From Desulfuromonas versatilis (lineage in GTDB: Bacteria > Desulfobacterota > Desulfuromonadia > Desulfuromonadales > NIT-T3), in contig NZ_AP024355.1 in assembly GCF_019704135.1 (NCBI RefSeq), forward strand, positions 2,536,001-2,600,000: DNA of 64,000 nucleotides, given 5' to 3'. The position numbers were made by a program, and so were the translations under genes. How positions within the stretch are numbered: the stretch's first letter is position 1; every line of letters starts with the position of its first letter. Of the stretch, positions 37,694 through 47,755 are shown in pieces. The notes under the pieces are model-generated. The model was not told the origin of the DNA and made no database searches. It worked only from the letters and a program-made list of their open reading frames with translations.

Positions 37694-38407
37694 TCAGGCA
37701 AACAACAGGTGAAGGGCCAGGGTGACCGCCGCGCCCAACCCGGCACCGGCTAGGACCTCCTGGCGGCTGTGAATGCCGAGCAGCAGTCGGCTGTGGCTGA
37801 CCATGGCGGCCATCGCCAAGGCCAGCAGGCCGATAATCAGATCGACGCGGGCCAGAACGACCGAAGTGCCGATGGAAAACGCAACCGCCGAATGGCCGCT
37901 GGGCATCCCCCCGTGCAGCGGGGTTCCCCGGCCGAGACAGGACTTGAGAAGCACCACCAGGATGACCACCGCCAGGACCGATATCACCGGCAACAGGCCG
38001 GGAGCCGGCCCCAGACCGCTGAAGCCATCCTGCAGCCCGGGCAGAAAGTACCGTGACAGGGCCAGGTAACCGATCACCACGGCCCCGATGCTGGCCACCA
38101 GCACCGCGCCTGCGGCTACGTCCTTGGCCCGGCGAGCCAGGGGATGGTAATCGGGGGATACCAGATCGACCAGGGCTTCCAGGGCGGTATTGAGCAACTC
38201 GGCCAGCATGACCATGGTCACCGCAATGCCCAGCAGCACGAATTCCAGAGCCGATATCTTCAACTGCAGCGCCAGCAGGATGACCCCGACGGCGGCGAAA
38301 AAATGAAACCGCATGTGGCGCTGCGAGCGGACCGTCCAGAGGATCCCCTCGATGGCACAGTTTACGGCTTCGAGCCAGCCATTCGGTTTCAGCCTGTCGT
38401 TCTTCAC
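37694..38407 (-). CDS. Diacylglycerol/undecaprenol kinase (DgkA) fused to PAP2 phosphatase
   Basis: A 237-residue two-domain membrane protein. Residues 1-120 are DgkA-like: three helices with MLAELLNTALEALVDL and HPLARRAKDVAAGAVL (metal and ATP site). Residues 130-237 are a PAP2-type phosphatase with KSCLGRGTP, GGMPSGHSAVAFSIG and VSHSRLLLGIHSRQEV, giving the K-x6-RP-like, PSGH and SR-x5-H motifs. The two activities could phosphorylate and dephosphorylate polyprenol or lipid. Similar fusions are known in related bacteria. ATGA overlap with ybeY (38404-38407). Confidence 0.88.
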   Translation of the reverse strand: MKNDRLKPNGWLEAVNCAIEGILWTVRSQRHMRFHFFAAVGVILLALQLKISALEFVLLGIAVTMVMLAELLNTALEALVDLVSPDYHPLARRAKDVAAGAVLVASIGAVVIGYLALSRYFLPGLQDGFSGLGPAPGLLPVISVLAVVILVVLLKSCLGRGTPLHGGMPSGHSAVAFSIGTSVVLARVDLIIGLLALAMAAMVSHSRLLLGIHSRQEVLAGAGLGAAVTLALHLLFA

Positions 38408-38859
38408 CCGTTCAGAAACTCCTCTGCGAGCATGGCGAAAATCTCCCGCTCGCGCTCCTCCATGATCCGGGCCTGCTCCTCGGTGCCGCGCTCATGGTCA
38501 TACCCCAACAGATGAAGGATGCCATGCAGCAACAGAAAGTACAGCTCGCTCTCGAAGCTGACCCCCGCCTCGGCGGCATCGCGGGCGGCGGTATCGGCGG
38601 AAATGACCACATCTCCGAGGATCTCCGGGTTCAGCCCCGCCCCGTCCCCTTCCTGCATGGCGAAGGAGATGACGTTGGTGGGCTTGTCCCGCTGCAGATA
38701 GTCCCGGTTCAGGTCGCGAATCTGCTCGTCGTCGACCACCACCACCGAGAGTTCAGCATCAGGACATCCCGAGGCGCTTAAGATCCTCCGGGCTACCCTT
38801 CGCAGGGGCAACTTCCTTATCTTTTGCCGGCTTTGCCGGTTCTCGATGTGTATCTTCAC
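38404..38859 (-). CDS. ybeY: Endoribonuclease YbeY
   Basis: A 151-residue YbeY/UPF0054 metalloprotein required for 16S rRNA 3'-end maturation and ribosome quality control. The zinc motif HGILHLLGYDH is near residue 112-122, preceded by PTNVISFAMQ and LGDVVIS. It starts with GTG 38859 (AGGA 7 nt upstream), which lies 101 nt inside the 3' end of pgpH in another frame; the N-terminus MKIHIENRQ is typical for the family, so the overlap looks genuine. Confidence 0.94.
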   Translation of the reverse strand: MKIHIENRQSRQKIRKLPLRRVARRILSASGCPDAELSVVVVDDEQIRDLNRDYLQRDKPTNVISFAMQEGDGAGLNPEILGDVVISADTAARDAAEAGVSFESELYFLLLHGILHLLGYDHERGTEEQARIMEEREREIFAMLAEEFLNG

Positions 38860-41239
38860 CGTTTTTCCTTTTGCCTGTCTCCTTGTCCCGCTCCTTGTAG
38901 GCGGGTTCGGGATAATCGATCCGGTGGTGGAAAATGCCGGCCAGGATCCGGTTGAAACTCTTGGCGATATTGTGCAGGTCCTTGAGGGTCAGCTCGCACT
39001 CGTCGAGCTGGCCGTCGATGAATATGTTGTTGATGATCTTCTGCACCATCCCCTGGATGCGTGCCGGGTTCGGGTCGGTCAGGGTGCGGCTGGCCGCCTC
39101 CACCGCGTCGGCGAGCATGATCAGCGCCGCCTCCCGGGTCTGCGGCTTGGGTCCGGGATAGCGGTAGTCACGCTCGTCGACCTGCTGAACCCCGGGATCC
39201 TCTTTGCTCTTGGCCTTGTCGTAAAAGAACTTGATCAGGGCGGTGCCGTGGTGCTGGCGGATGATATCCACCAGCGGCTCGCCCAGCTTGCTCTCCCGGG
39301 CCAACTCCACCCCGTCCTTGACGTGGGACATCAGGATCAGCGCGCTCATCGAAGGCGCAAGCTTGTCGTGGCGATTATCCTGCCCGTGCATGTTCTCGAC
39401 GAAATACAGCGGTTTACGGATCTTGCCCACGTCGTGGTAGTAGGCAGCGACCCGGGCCAGCAAAGGGTTGGCATTGATCGCTTCGGCCGCGGCTTCGACC
39501 AGGTTGCCGACGATAATCGAGTGGTGATAGGTGCCCGGGGCCTGGATCATCAGTTCGCGCAGTACCGGCTGGTTCATATTGGCCAGCTCCAGCAGCTTGA
39601 TGTCGGTGGTGTATTTGAAAGCCGATTCGATCAGGGGAATGGTGCCGTTGACGATGATGGCGCAGACCAGGCCGCCGGCCAGGCCGAAGCCGAACTTGTA
39701 GAGCAGTTGCATATCGAAGGCGCGCCCGGCCATGACATGAATGCCGAGAATCAGCGCCATGTTGATCAGCGAAAGGCGGAAGCCGGCCCGGTACAGCGTG
39801 GAGCGCTCTTTGCACTGGCGCACCCAATGGGCGCCGGTCAGGCTCCCCACCAGGGCGTAGAAGCAGATCACCAGGCTGTTGCCGAACAGGGTCCCCAGGA
39901 CCAGCGCCGAAAGGATGGCGAAAACCAGGGCGACCTCCGAATTGAGCACGATCCTGACCAGCATCGCGCCGACGGCGAAGGGGAAAACGTAATAGTAGGT
40001 TGCGGAATCGATATAGGGGAAAGCGCTTTCCAGTGCGGTGGAGATGAAAATGGCCAGCTTGATCAATACGAACAGGCCAAGGAAAGTCATCACCAGGAAG
40101 GTCAGGTCCCGATTGTTCGGCCGGTACTTGCGCACGTTGCGGCGGGCAAACAGGTGGGTGCAGTAGAACAGCAGCAGAATGCAGAGCAGCAGCCCCAACC
40201 CCGACCTGAGGGTGCTGTAGTCGCTGCCGATTTCCCGGAGAGCCTTGAGCTTTTTCAGCTGGTCTTCCGAGACCCGCTCCCCCTCGCGGACGACCATCTC
40301 GCCCTTCTTCACCTGGAAGAGGACCGGGGTCACGGCCTCGCGGGCCTGCCGCTTGCGGGCCTCGGTTTCGTTCTTGTTGAAAGTCAGGTTGGGCCGCAGC
40401 AGCTTCTGGATGACCACGAACAGCGCCTGGCGGTGCCGCGCCCCGAGCCCGCGAACCTCCCGGAGATGCTCCTGCAGCAGGTTCATGGCGTCGCCGACCC
40501 CGACGACCGCCGCCAGATCGGTCTCTTCCCATTCGGCCTGGGAAACCAGGTCGCGAATGACCACTCCGCGCTCCCGATCCGCCCTGAACAGCTGAAGGTT
40601 GCCAACCACCATGGGGCCAAGGGATTGGGCTATCACCTTGCGCAGCTGCTGATAGAATTCCTGCTCCCGTGCGCTGGGTGGGGACTCCGCACTCTCCGGC
40701 GCGGTTACCGCCAGGGCATCGGGCTCAGCCTGCGCCTCCCGCGCCTGGGGGCGCTCTGCGCGGATGGGCAATTCGGCCAGGGGACCCAGCTCCTCTGCGC
40801 CGAAATTAACCCCCAGGTGGGTTGCGATCTCCTTGAACAGGTCTTCCCGCGGAACCGATTTGGCCAGACCGGAGTTCAGCTTCCTGATCGCCCCGATCAG
40901 CCGATCGGCGATCTCCTGACCAGCGTTGGGATCGAAATCATAGAGCGAGCGCACCTCATCCTCGGCCTCCTGGCGCTTTTTTTCGGTAAGCGTCTCGTCG
41001 GGGATGAGCAGGTCGCGCGGCGCTTTTACGTCCCGCGAGGCAATATCCCCCGCGGCGTAATAGTCAGGAATGAATCCCCCCTTGGGGATAATGATGATGG
41101 TGAGAAACAGGGCGAGCAGAAAGACCAGCAGGTTTCCCTGAAAACGTTCGCCGAACCAGGGCAGGCGACGCTGGGATACGCTGCCGGATTTGGCTTTACC
41201 GCGGGATCCGGCTTCCTGCTTACGATCACTTTTGGTCAT
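38759..41239 (-). CDS. pgpH: 7TM-HD cyclic-di-AMP phosphodiesterase-like protein (PgpH family)
   Basis: An 826-residue protein. TM1 (about 30-50), an extracellular 7TMR-HDED domain (about 55-340), seven membrane helices (about 350-560) and a C-terminal HD domain with YYHDVGKIRKPLYF (about 600) and a downstream HGTALIKFF metal site. PgpH proteins hydrolyse c-di-AMP; whether this organism makes c-di-AMP cannot be seen here. The C-terminal ~55 residues form a Lys/Glu/Pro-rich tail whose last 100 nt overlap ybeY. Lies in the standard phoH-pgpH-ybeY order. Confidence 0.92.
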   Translation of the reverse strand: MTKSDRKQEAGSRGKAKSGSVSQRRLPWFGERFQGNLLVFLLALFLTIIIIPKGGFIPDYYAAGDIASRDVKAPRDLLIPDETLTEKKRQEAEDEVRSLYDFDPNAGQEIADRLIGAIRKLNSGLAKSVPREDLFKEIATHLGVNFGAEELGPLAELPIRAERPQAREAQAEPDALAVTAPESAESPPSAREQEFYQQLRKVIAQSLGPMVVGNLQLFRADRERGVVIRDLVSQAEWEETDLAAVVGVGDAMNLLQEHLREVRGLGARHRQALFVVIQKLLRPNLTFNKNETEARKRQAREAVTPVLFQVKKGEMVVREGERVSEDQLKKLKALREIGSDYSTLRSGLGLLLCILLLFYCTHLFARRNVRKYRPNNRDLTFLVMTFLGLFVLIKLAIFISTALESAFPYIDSATYYYVFPFAVGAMLVRIVLNSEVALVFAILSALVLGTLFGNSLVICFYALVGSLTGAHWVRQCKERSTLYRAGFRLSLINMALILGIHVMAGRAFDMQLLYKFGFGLAGGLVCAIIVNGTIPLIESAFKYTTDIKLLELANMNQPVLRELMIQAPGTYHHSIIVGNLVEAAAEAINANPLLARVAAYYHDVGKIRKPLYFVENMHGQDNRHDKLAPSMSALILMSHVKDGVELARESKLGEPLVDIIRQHHGTALIKFFYDKAKSKEDPGVQQVDERDYRYPGPKPQTREAALIMLADAVEAASRTLTDPNPARIQGMVQKIINNIFIDGQLDECELTLKDLHNIAKSFNRILAGIFHHRIDYPEPAYKERDKETGKRKNGEDTHREPAKPAKDKEVAPAKGSPEDLKRLGMS

Positions 41240-41348
41240 GAATTCAGTGCCTCAAATTCAAATCTGGCAACTCCGGGCCACCCTCTCCGCACCCGTGCCG
41301 GTTGGAGCCGGGCGGCAAGGCGGGATCAGCTGCCGGATACAAAGGGAG

Positions 41349-42338
41349 TCAATTATCCGCAGGTTCCGCAACCGGTTTTTTCTGTGCCCGGTCGTAGGCC
41401 TGGACAATGGCCTGCACGATGGGGTGGCGGACCACATCGCGGTCGGTGAAACGATTGAAACAGATCCCCTCCACTCCCTTGAGTATCTGCCCGGCCTGCA
41501 CCAGGCCGGAAATGCGCCCGGCCGGCAGGTCGATCTGGGTGACGTCGCCGGTGATCACCGCCCGCGAACCAAACCCCAACCTGGTCAGGAACATCTTCAT
41601 CTGCTCGGCCGTGGTGTTCTGTGCCTCATCCAGGATGACAAAGGCGTCATTGAGGGTGCGCCCACGCATGAACGCCAGGGGCGCCACCTCGACGACCCCC
41701 TTCTCGATCAGGGCCTGGCCTTTTTCAAAATCCATCATGTCGAACAAGGCGTCGTACAAAGGGCGCAGATAGGGGTTGACCTTTTCCGCTACGTCGCCCG
41801 GGAGAAAACCGAGCTTCTCGCCGGCCTCCACCGCGGGCCGGACCAGAACGATCCGGCTGACCTCCTTTTTCATCAGGAAGGAGACCGCCATGGCCATGGC
41901 CAGATAGGTTTTCCCGGTTCCTGCCGGGCCGACCCCGAACACCACGTCGTTCTGGCGGATGGCATCGATGTATTTCTTTTGCGCGAGACTCTTGGGGGCG
42001 ATGATCTTTTTTCGGGCGGAGATGAAGATGGTGTCCAGAAAGATGTCCTTGAGCCGTGCCCTGGAGTCGGCGCTCAGGATCCGTATGGCATAGTCGATGT
42101 CCGTGGAGTAAAGCGGATATCCTTCTTTGAGCAGCGACAGAAGCTCATCCATCAACCTCTCGACGAGCTGCACCTGGATGGGTTCACCCTCGATCTGCAG
42201 TTCGGTTCCCTTGGAGCCGACCCGCACCCCGAGCAGGCGTTCGATCTGGCGGAGGTTTCTATTTTGTTGGCCGAACAACTGGTTCGCCAGATGGGGATCA
42301 TCCGCGGCGAATTTGGTTCGGGCTATGCTCTTATTCAA
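41349..42338 (-). CDS. phoH: PhoH family ATPase
   Basis: A 329-residue PhoH-like ATPase. Walker A VGPAGTGKTYLAMAMA (about 138-153), Walker B FVILDEAQNTT (about 234), plus a KH-like N-terminal domain. It starts with TTG 42338, preceded by AAGGGA at 9 nt. Proteins of this family are linked to RNA metabolism and often sit with ybeY, as here. A candidate promoter lies at 42376-42405, so phoH probably heads the phoH-pgpH-ybeY-dgkA-corC-lnt transcript. Confidence 0.94.
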   Translation of the reverse strand: MNKSIARTKFAADDPHLANQLFGQQNRNLRQIERLLGVRVGSKGTELQIEGEPIQVQLVERLMDELLSLLKEGYPLYSTDIDYAIRILSADSRARLKDIFLDTIFISARKKIIAPKSLAQKKYIDAIRQNDVVFGVGPAGTGKTYLAMAMAVSFLMKKEVSRIVLVRPAVEAGEKLGFLPGDVAEKVNPYLRPLYDALFDMMDFEKGQALIEKGVVEVAPLAFMRGRTLNDAFVILDEAQNTTAEQMKMFLTRLGFGSRAVITGDVTQIDLPAGRISGLVQAGQILKGVEGICFNRFTDRDVVRHPIVQAIVQAYDRAQKKPVAEPADN

Positions 42339-42375
42339 AAAATATCCCTTTGTTTTCGCAAAGATTCAACTGCGA

Positions 42376-42405
42376 AAAATAACATCGTCCGCGCAGAAAA
42401 ATCAA
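42376..42405 (-). promoter_or_regulatory. Candidate promoter for phoH
   Basis: Minus strand TTGATT (42405-42400) and TATTTT (42381-42376), spacer 18 nt, in the divergent phoH/eno region. The surrounding sequence is AT-rich compared with the genes. Confidence 0.45.
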
Positions 42406-42449
42406 TTAAATTTATGCCGGCGGCTCCAGGGGGGCAGGCCAAAAAGGGG

Positions 42450-42477
42450 TTTCAATTTAGCGTCTTTGTGCTATAAA
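42450..42477 (+). promoter_or_regulatory. Candidate promoter for eno
   Basis: TTTCAA (42450-42455) and TATAAA (42472-42477) with a 16-nt spacer. The -10 is good, the -35 poor. The eno start follows after about 60 nt with AAGGGGG 7 nt before the ATG. Confidence 0.4.
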
Positions 42478-42538
42478 TAGGGCCTCATAAAGACCGACCC
42501 TGTCGGCATTCAAATCTATTTCCTGCAAGGGGGCTTAA

Positions 42539-43831
<1,293 letters not shown>

Positions 43832-43850
43832 CCCTGCCGGCACACCAGAC

Positions 43851-43890
43851 AAAAAGCCTGCGGCGAAATTCGCCGCAGGCTTTTTTATTT
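43851..43890 (+). terminator. Strong bidirectional-type terminator after eno
   Basis: A-rich start, then AGCCTGCGGCGAA and its complement TTCGCCGCAGGCT around a single-base or short loop, followed by TTTTTTATTTT. The matching A-run at 43851-43855 would allow it to work in both directions. An IS3-family element now begins directly after it. Confidence 0.92.
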
Positions 43891-43893
43891 TCT

Positions 43894-43921
43894 GGGTCCC
43901 GTCCTGAAATAAGTTTACACC
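43894..43921. repeat. Left terminal inverted repeat of the IS3 element
   Basis: Starts GGGTCCCGTCCTGAAATAAG; pairs with 45177-45204 read on the other strand (GTGTCACGTCCTAAAATAGG). Confidence 0.75.
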
Positions 43922-43935
43922 TGGGAGACTTATTT

Positions 43936-44337
43936 ATGGACGAGTTAGAGGGCAAGCGGAAGAGACGGAGTCAGCGTGATTACACCATGGGCTTTAAATT
44001 GCAGGTGGTCGCCGCAGTCGAAAAGGGCGATATGACCTACAAGCAAGCCCAAAAGATTTATGGCATCCAGGGGCGCTCCACAGTGCTAACATGGCTGAGA
44101 AAGCACGGCAAGCTGGATTGGACCCACTCTGTGAGGCTGACCATGTCTGATTCTCCCAAAGCCAAAGAGACCCCCGCACAGACCATCAAACGGCTTGAGC
44201 GCGAACTTGAGGATGAACGTCTTCGGAATCTGCTTTTGAATGAAGTCGTGGATATTCTCGATGCAGAACATGGGGCCGGACTGCGAAAAAAGTATTTGGC
44301 CAAGGAGCGAGACGCCTTCAAAAACAGGAAGGGCTGA
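43936..44337 (+). CDS. IS3-family transposase OrfA
   Basis: A 133-residue DNA-binding protein. The N-terminal helix-turn-helix covers FKLQVVAAVEKGDMTYKQA and YGIQGRSTVLTWLRKHGKL (about 18-55); a leucine-zipper-like coiled coil follows (IKRLERELEDERLRNLLLNEV, about 78-98), used for OrfA/OrfAB multimerisation. The terminal codons run over an A5 tract (44320-44324) where a -1 shift would give the OrfAB transposase. Confidence 0.88.
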   Translation: MDELEGKRKRRSQRDYTMGFKLQVVAAVEKGDMTYKQAQKIYGIQGRSTVLTWLRKHGKLDWTHSVRLTMSDSPKAKETPAQTIKRLERELEDERLRNLLLNEVVDILDAEHGAGLRKKYLAKERDAFKNRKG

Positions 44338-45170
44338 GTTTAAGCCATGCTTGCAGGCTTCTTGGCATTACCCGGCAAGCCGTCTATCAACGAGAAAAGC
44401 GCATCCGGCAGCGCAGGGTCGAACTGGCACCGGTCCGGGGCATGGTGATGGAGGTCAGGCGATTCATGCCGAGACTTGGTGGCCGGAAGCTCTACCACCT
44501 GCTGAAACCCCGGCTTGATGAACAGGGCATCAAATTGGGGCGTGATGGTTTCTTTGACTATCTGCGAGCCCATCAACTGCTGGTAGTACCGGTCAAACGC
44601 TACACAAAAACAACGCAGAGCAGACACTGGATGAAGAAACATCCAAATCGATTGGAGAACCAGGAGATCGGGCGTGCTGAGCAGGCCTTTGTGAGCGACA
44701 TCACCTATGTTGAAACGGATGAAGGTGTTCACTATCTGTCGTTGGTCACCGATGCGTACAGTCGAAAAATCATGGGATATGACGTCAGTGACAATATGCG
44801 CGCTGAGAGTGTCGTCAAGGCGTTACAGCGAGCGGCCAGGCAGCGGCAGACCCGCAGATCGCTGATTCACCATTCCGACCGAGGTCTGCAATATTGTTCA
44901 GCGATCTACCAAGACGAGCTCAGACGTCAGGGCATGACGCCATCCATGACCGATGGCTATGACTGTTACCAGAATGCTCTTGCAGAGAGAGTGAACGGCA
45001 TATTGAAGCAAGAGTTTCTGATCAACAGATGCCGAAACTTGCGGGATCTGAAACGGCTGGTTGGGGAATCCATCGACATTTACAATCGACTTCGGCCCCA
45101 CCTTAGCTTGGGCATGAAAACACCCGATGAAGTGCATAGGAAAGCCACCTCCGAGAGGGAGGTGGCTTAG
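44322..45170 (+). CDS. IS3-family transposase OrfB (DDE integrase), expressed by -1 frameshift
   Basis: The rve/DDE catalytic domain: first Asp in FVSDITYVE, second in IHHSDRGLQY, Glu in NALAERVNGILKQEF, with the spacing usual for IS3. The N-terminal part GLSLSHACRLLGITRQAVYQ is a second HTH and lies upstream of the first ATG (44442), in the -1 frame relative to orfA; the frame is open back through the A5 tract at 44320-44324. This supports translation as an OrfA-OrfB fusion. No stop or frameshift damage is seen, so the element may be active. Confidence 0.88.
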   Translation, partial: KQEGLSLSHACRLLGITRQAVYQREKRIRQRRVELAPVRGMVMEVRRFMPRLGGRKLYHLLKPRLDEQGIKLGRDGFFDYLRAHQLLVVPVKRYTKTTQSRHWMKKHPNRLENQEIGRAEQAFVSDITYVETDEGVHYLSLVTDAYSRKIMGYDVSDNMRAESVVKALQRAARQRQTRRSLIHHSDRGLQYCSAIYQDELRRQGMTPSMTDGYDCYQNALAERVNGILKQEFLINRCRNLRDLKRLVGESIDIYNRLRPHLSLGMKTPDEVHRKATSEREVA

Positions 45171-45176
45171 GTAAAA

Positions 45177-45204
45177 CCTGTCAACCTATTTTAGGACGTG
45201 ACAC
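45177..45204. repeat. Right terminal inverted repeat of the IS3 element
   Basis: Imperfect inverse of 43894-43921; ends ...GGACGTGACAC at 45204. Confidence 0.75.
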
Positions 45205-45243
45205 TGTGGCCCTCTTCCCCCCGATCGACCAGTCCACTTGTCC

Positions 45244-45693
45244 TTAGCTCTTTTTGCTTTTGGGCGCAAAAAGCCGATAGGTGCTCTTCTCTTTTTCCCG
45301 CTTCAGGGTTCCATCCGCATCCATGGCGGCCAGAACCTTTTGCAGATGCCGGCGGTCCTGGTCGGGGAACTTGCCATAGAGTTCGGTCTGCAACATCCCC
45401 TTAGGCCCCTTGATCTGCTTTAGAATCTGCTCCTCCAGGGCGATTTCGACCGATGCCCGGACAGTCTCCGTCGCCGGTGGTTGCGCTGGTGAAGGGACAA
45501 GGTTTTTTTTCTCCCGAGGCTGCTCGACGGCCGCGGCCGCCTTTGGAGCCGCTGGCGGTTTCACCTCGCCGCCGGTTGGGGCCTGCCCCAACTCCCTGCG
45601 GATGTCCTTCTCCATGCCACTCAGAGTGGTAAAGGCAAAGTAGGCGAAATAGGCCATTCCGGCCAGACCCAAAAAAATCAAAAACCCACCCAT
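45244..45693 (-). CDS. Small membrane protein with winged-helix-like C-terminus, unknown function
   Basis: A 149-residue protein I do not recognise. Start ATG 45693 has a perfect AAGGAGG 5 nt upstream; an earlier ATG (45708) overlaps the ftsH stop. One N-terminal membrane segment (GGFLIFLGLAGMAYFAYFAF, 2-21), an Ala/Pro/Lys-rich linker (about 40-75), then about 70 residues (ALEEQILKQIKGPKGMLQTE, FPDQDRRHLQKVLAAMDADG, TYRLF) with the helix-turn-helix-wing pattern of a MarR/ScpB-type domain. Translational coupling to ftsH suggests a related role, for example an FtsH partner or membrane-tethered regulator, but this is inference. Confidence 0.75.
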   Translation of the reverse strand: MGGFLIFLGLAGMAYFAYFAFTTLSGMEKDIRRELGQAPTGGEVKPPAAPKAAAAVEQPREKKNLVPSPAQPPATETVRASVEIALEEQILKQIKGPKGMLQTELYGKFPDQDRRHLQKVLAAMDADGTLKREKEKSTYRLFAPKSKKS

Positions 45694-45707
45694 CAGTCCC
45701 TCCTTCA

Positions 45708-47615
45708 TTACGGGTTCAAGCCGGAGGCGCTCTCCGGCTTGGGTTTGGCGTCGGACGCATCTTCCTGCACCTCGAGTATTTCATTCACTCGACTGCTGTC
45801 CAACACCTCTTCCTCCAACAGTACTTCGACCAAGGCATCCAGTTTATGGCGGTGTTCGGTGACGAGTTCATCGGCGGTCTGCTCGGCCTCGCGGATCAGC
45901 TTGTCGATTTCCTGGTCGATAAGCCAGGCCATCTGTTCGCTGAAGGTTTTTTCCGTGGCCAACTTGCGCCCCAAAAAGGGATGTTCTTCGCCGCGGCTTA
46001 CCGTGACCGGCCCGATCTTGTCGCTCATCCCCCATTGGCAGACCATTTTTTCGGCCAATTCGGTGACCTGCTTGAGATCGTTCTCGGCGCCGGTGGAAAG
46101 ATCGTTGAAGACCACCTTCTCCGCGGCCCTTCCGCCGAGGCTGACCGCAAGCCGGGTCATCAGGTAGCTCTTGGAATAATGGTACCTGTCGTCCACCGGC
46201 AACTGCTGCGTGACCCCGAGGGCCCTGCCCCGGGGAATGATCGACACCTTGTGGATCGGATCGGCGCCCTCGAGGAATTTTGCGACCAGCGTGTGCCCCC
46301 CCTCATGGTAGGCGGTGATCCGTTTTTCCCGCTCGGAAAGAACCAGCTTTCGCTCGGCACCCATGAGGATCCGGTCCTTGGCCTGCTCGAGGTGGATCAT
46401 GGAAACGCTTTCCCTGTCCTGCCTGGCGGCGATCAGTGCAGCCTCGTTGATCAGGCTCTCCAGGTCTGCACCGCACATTCCAGGCGTTCCCTTGGCGATG
46501 GTTCTCAGGTCGACATCCTCGGCCAGGGGCACCTTTCGGGTGTGGACCTTGAGGATCTCCTCCCGGGCGCGCCAGTCGGGACGCTCCACAACCACCTGCC
46601 GGTCGAAGCGCCCCGGCCGCAGCAGGGCGGCATCGAGGACATCAGGGCGGTTGGTGGCCGACATGACTATGACTTCTTCGTGGGGCTCGAATCCATCCAG
46701 CTCCGCCAGAAGCTGATTCAAGGTCTGCTCGCGTTCGTCGTTGCCTCCGCCCAGGCCGGTGCCTCGCGAGCGGCCGACCGCGTCGAGCTCATCGATGAAT
46801 ATGATGCTGGGGGCCTGCTTTTTGGCCGTATTGAACAGATCGCGGACCCTGCTGGCGCCCACGCCGACGAACATTTCGATAAACTGGGAGGCGGCGATGG
46901 AGAAAAACGGAACCCCGGCCTCCCCCGCAACGGCCCGGGCCATCAGAGTCTTGCCTGTCCCCGGCGGTCCTACCAGCAAGATTCCCCGCGGCACCTTTCC
47001 GCCGATCCGGGCGAATTTTTTGGGATTGCGCAGAAATTCCACAACCTCCAGCAGTTCCTGCTTGGCCTCCTCCAGGCCGGCCACATCGGCAAAGGTCACC
47101 CGGCTGGTTTCCCGGGTATAGAGGCGGGCTCCGGACTTGCCGAAGCTCCCCATGAGCCCCCCGCCAGGGCCTCCCTTGCCCCGCATCCCCTTGAGAATGA
47201 ACCACCAGACCCCGATGATCAACACCCAGGGCAGCAGATAGATCAGGGCCGAAGTCCAGGCCGAGGGTTCGGGTTCGGGCCTGACGTCGACCTCGACCTG
47301 GCGGGCTTCAAGCTGCTCCATCAGCCCCGGGTCCTGCACCGGCGGCAGGTTGGTGGCAAACAGCCTGTAGCGGGGGGCCGCGTCTGCCATCCCCCGGGTG
47401 GGGATGTCGATTTCCTTTTTGAATTCTCCGCTGAGCTTGCTCCCCTCGAAAGTGACCCTGGCGACGTTATCCGCTGCCAGCTCGGCCTTGAAACGGCTGT
47501 AGGTGACCTGCACCGGCGCAGCGGATTTCTCCGGCGAATACACCATATACAGGTAGTTGAAGGCGATGATCAGAATGATCAGCAGAAGGATCTGCTGGCG
47601 CACGTTTTTGTTCAT
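45708..47615 (-). CDS. ftsH: ATP-dependent membrane zinc metalloprotease FtsH
   Basis: About 635 residues. TM1 ([20 protein letters not shown]), periplasmic domain, TM2 ([20 protein letters not shown]), AAA domain with Walker [14 protein letters not shown], Walker [13 protein letters not shown] and second-region [19 protein letters not shown], then protease domain with YHEGGHTLV (HEGGH rather than the commoner HEAGH, still a complete HExxH zinc site). It degrades membrane proteins and regulators, including LpxC in E. coli. Start uncertain: ATG 47615 (MNKNVRQQ) or 47633; the frame remains open to 47705. Overlaps the next gene region by TAATG. Confidence 0.95.
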   Translation of the reverse strand: MNKNVRQQILLLIILIIAFNYLYMVYSPEKSAAPVQVTYSRFKAELAADNVARVTFEGSKLSGEFKKEIDIPTRGMADAAPRYRLFATNLPPVQDPGLMEQLEARQVEVDVRPEPEPSAWTSALIYLLPWVLIIGVWWFILKGMRGKGGPGGGLMGSFGKSGARLYTRETSRVTFADVAGLEEAKQELLEVVEFLRNPKKFARIGGKVPRGILLVGPPGTGKTLMARAVAGEAGVPFFSIAASQFIEMFVGVGASRVRDLFNTAKKQAPSIIFIDELDAVGRSRGTGLGGGNDEREQTLNQLLAELDGFEPHEEVIVMSATNRPDVLDAALLRPGRFDRQVVVERPDWRAREEILKVHTRKVPLAEDVDLRTIAKGTPGMCGADLESLINEAALIAARQDRESVSMIHLEQAKDRILMGAERKLVLSEREKRITAYHEGGHTLVAKFLEGADPIHKVSIIPRGRALGVTQQLPVDDRYHYSKSYLMTRLAVSLGGRAAEKVVFNDLSTGAENDLKQVTELAEKMVCQWGMSDKIGPVTVSRGEEHPFLGRKLATEKTFSEQMAWLIDQEIDKLIREAEQTADELVTEHRHKLDALVEVLLEEEVLDSSRVNEILEVQEDASDAKPKPESASGLNP

Positions 47616-47755
47616 TTTGGATTCCAGAGCCATCCCCCTGGCAGAACCCCTCTCTCCTCTTGTTCGAGACAGGGACGCGACCACCCCCGCAGCCCCGATC
47701 TTCAAAGCGCCCCCTTGCGTCAGGGGCGGCCCGGGCTGAATGTCGCAGAGCGTTT

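Larger units (their letters stand above)
43894..45204 (+). mobile_element. IS3-family insertion sequence, complete (about 1.31 kb)
   Basis: Contains orfA (43936-44337) and orfB (44322-45170, -1 frame) of an IS3-type transposase, bounded by imperfect terminal inverted repeats (43894-43921 and 45177-45204; 21 of the first 26 positions match). Base composition is lower in GC than the flanks. It lies between the eno terminator and the 3' end of the minus-strand gene at 45244, so no gene is broken. I could not see a clear target-site duplication. The subgroup within IS3 is not assigned. Confidence 0.9.

Noticed and set aside
37694-38407. DgkA-PAP2 fusion as a novel architecture
   Set aside because: Interesting, but similar fusions are already known in related bacteria, so it is annotated and not listed as a finding.
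38846-41449. An 867-codon open frame on the plus strand
   Set aside because: Antisense to pgpH; no motif of its own and it runs through the pgpH upstream region.
46300-46340. FtsH protease site damaged (HEGGH instead of HEAGH)
   Set aside because: The zinc-binding HExxH is complete; the middle Ala-to-Gly change occurs in working homologues.
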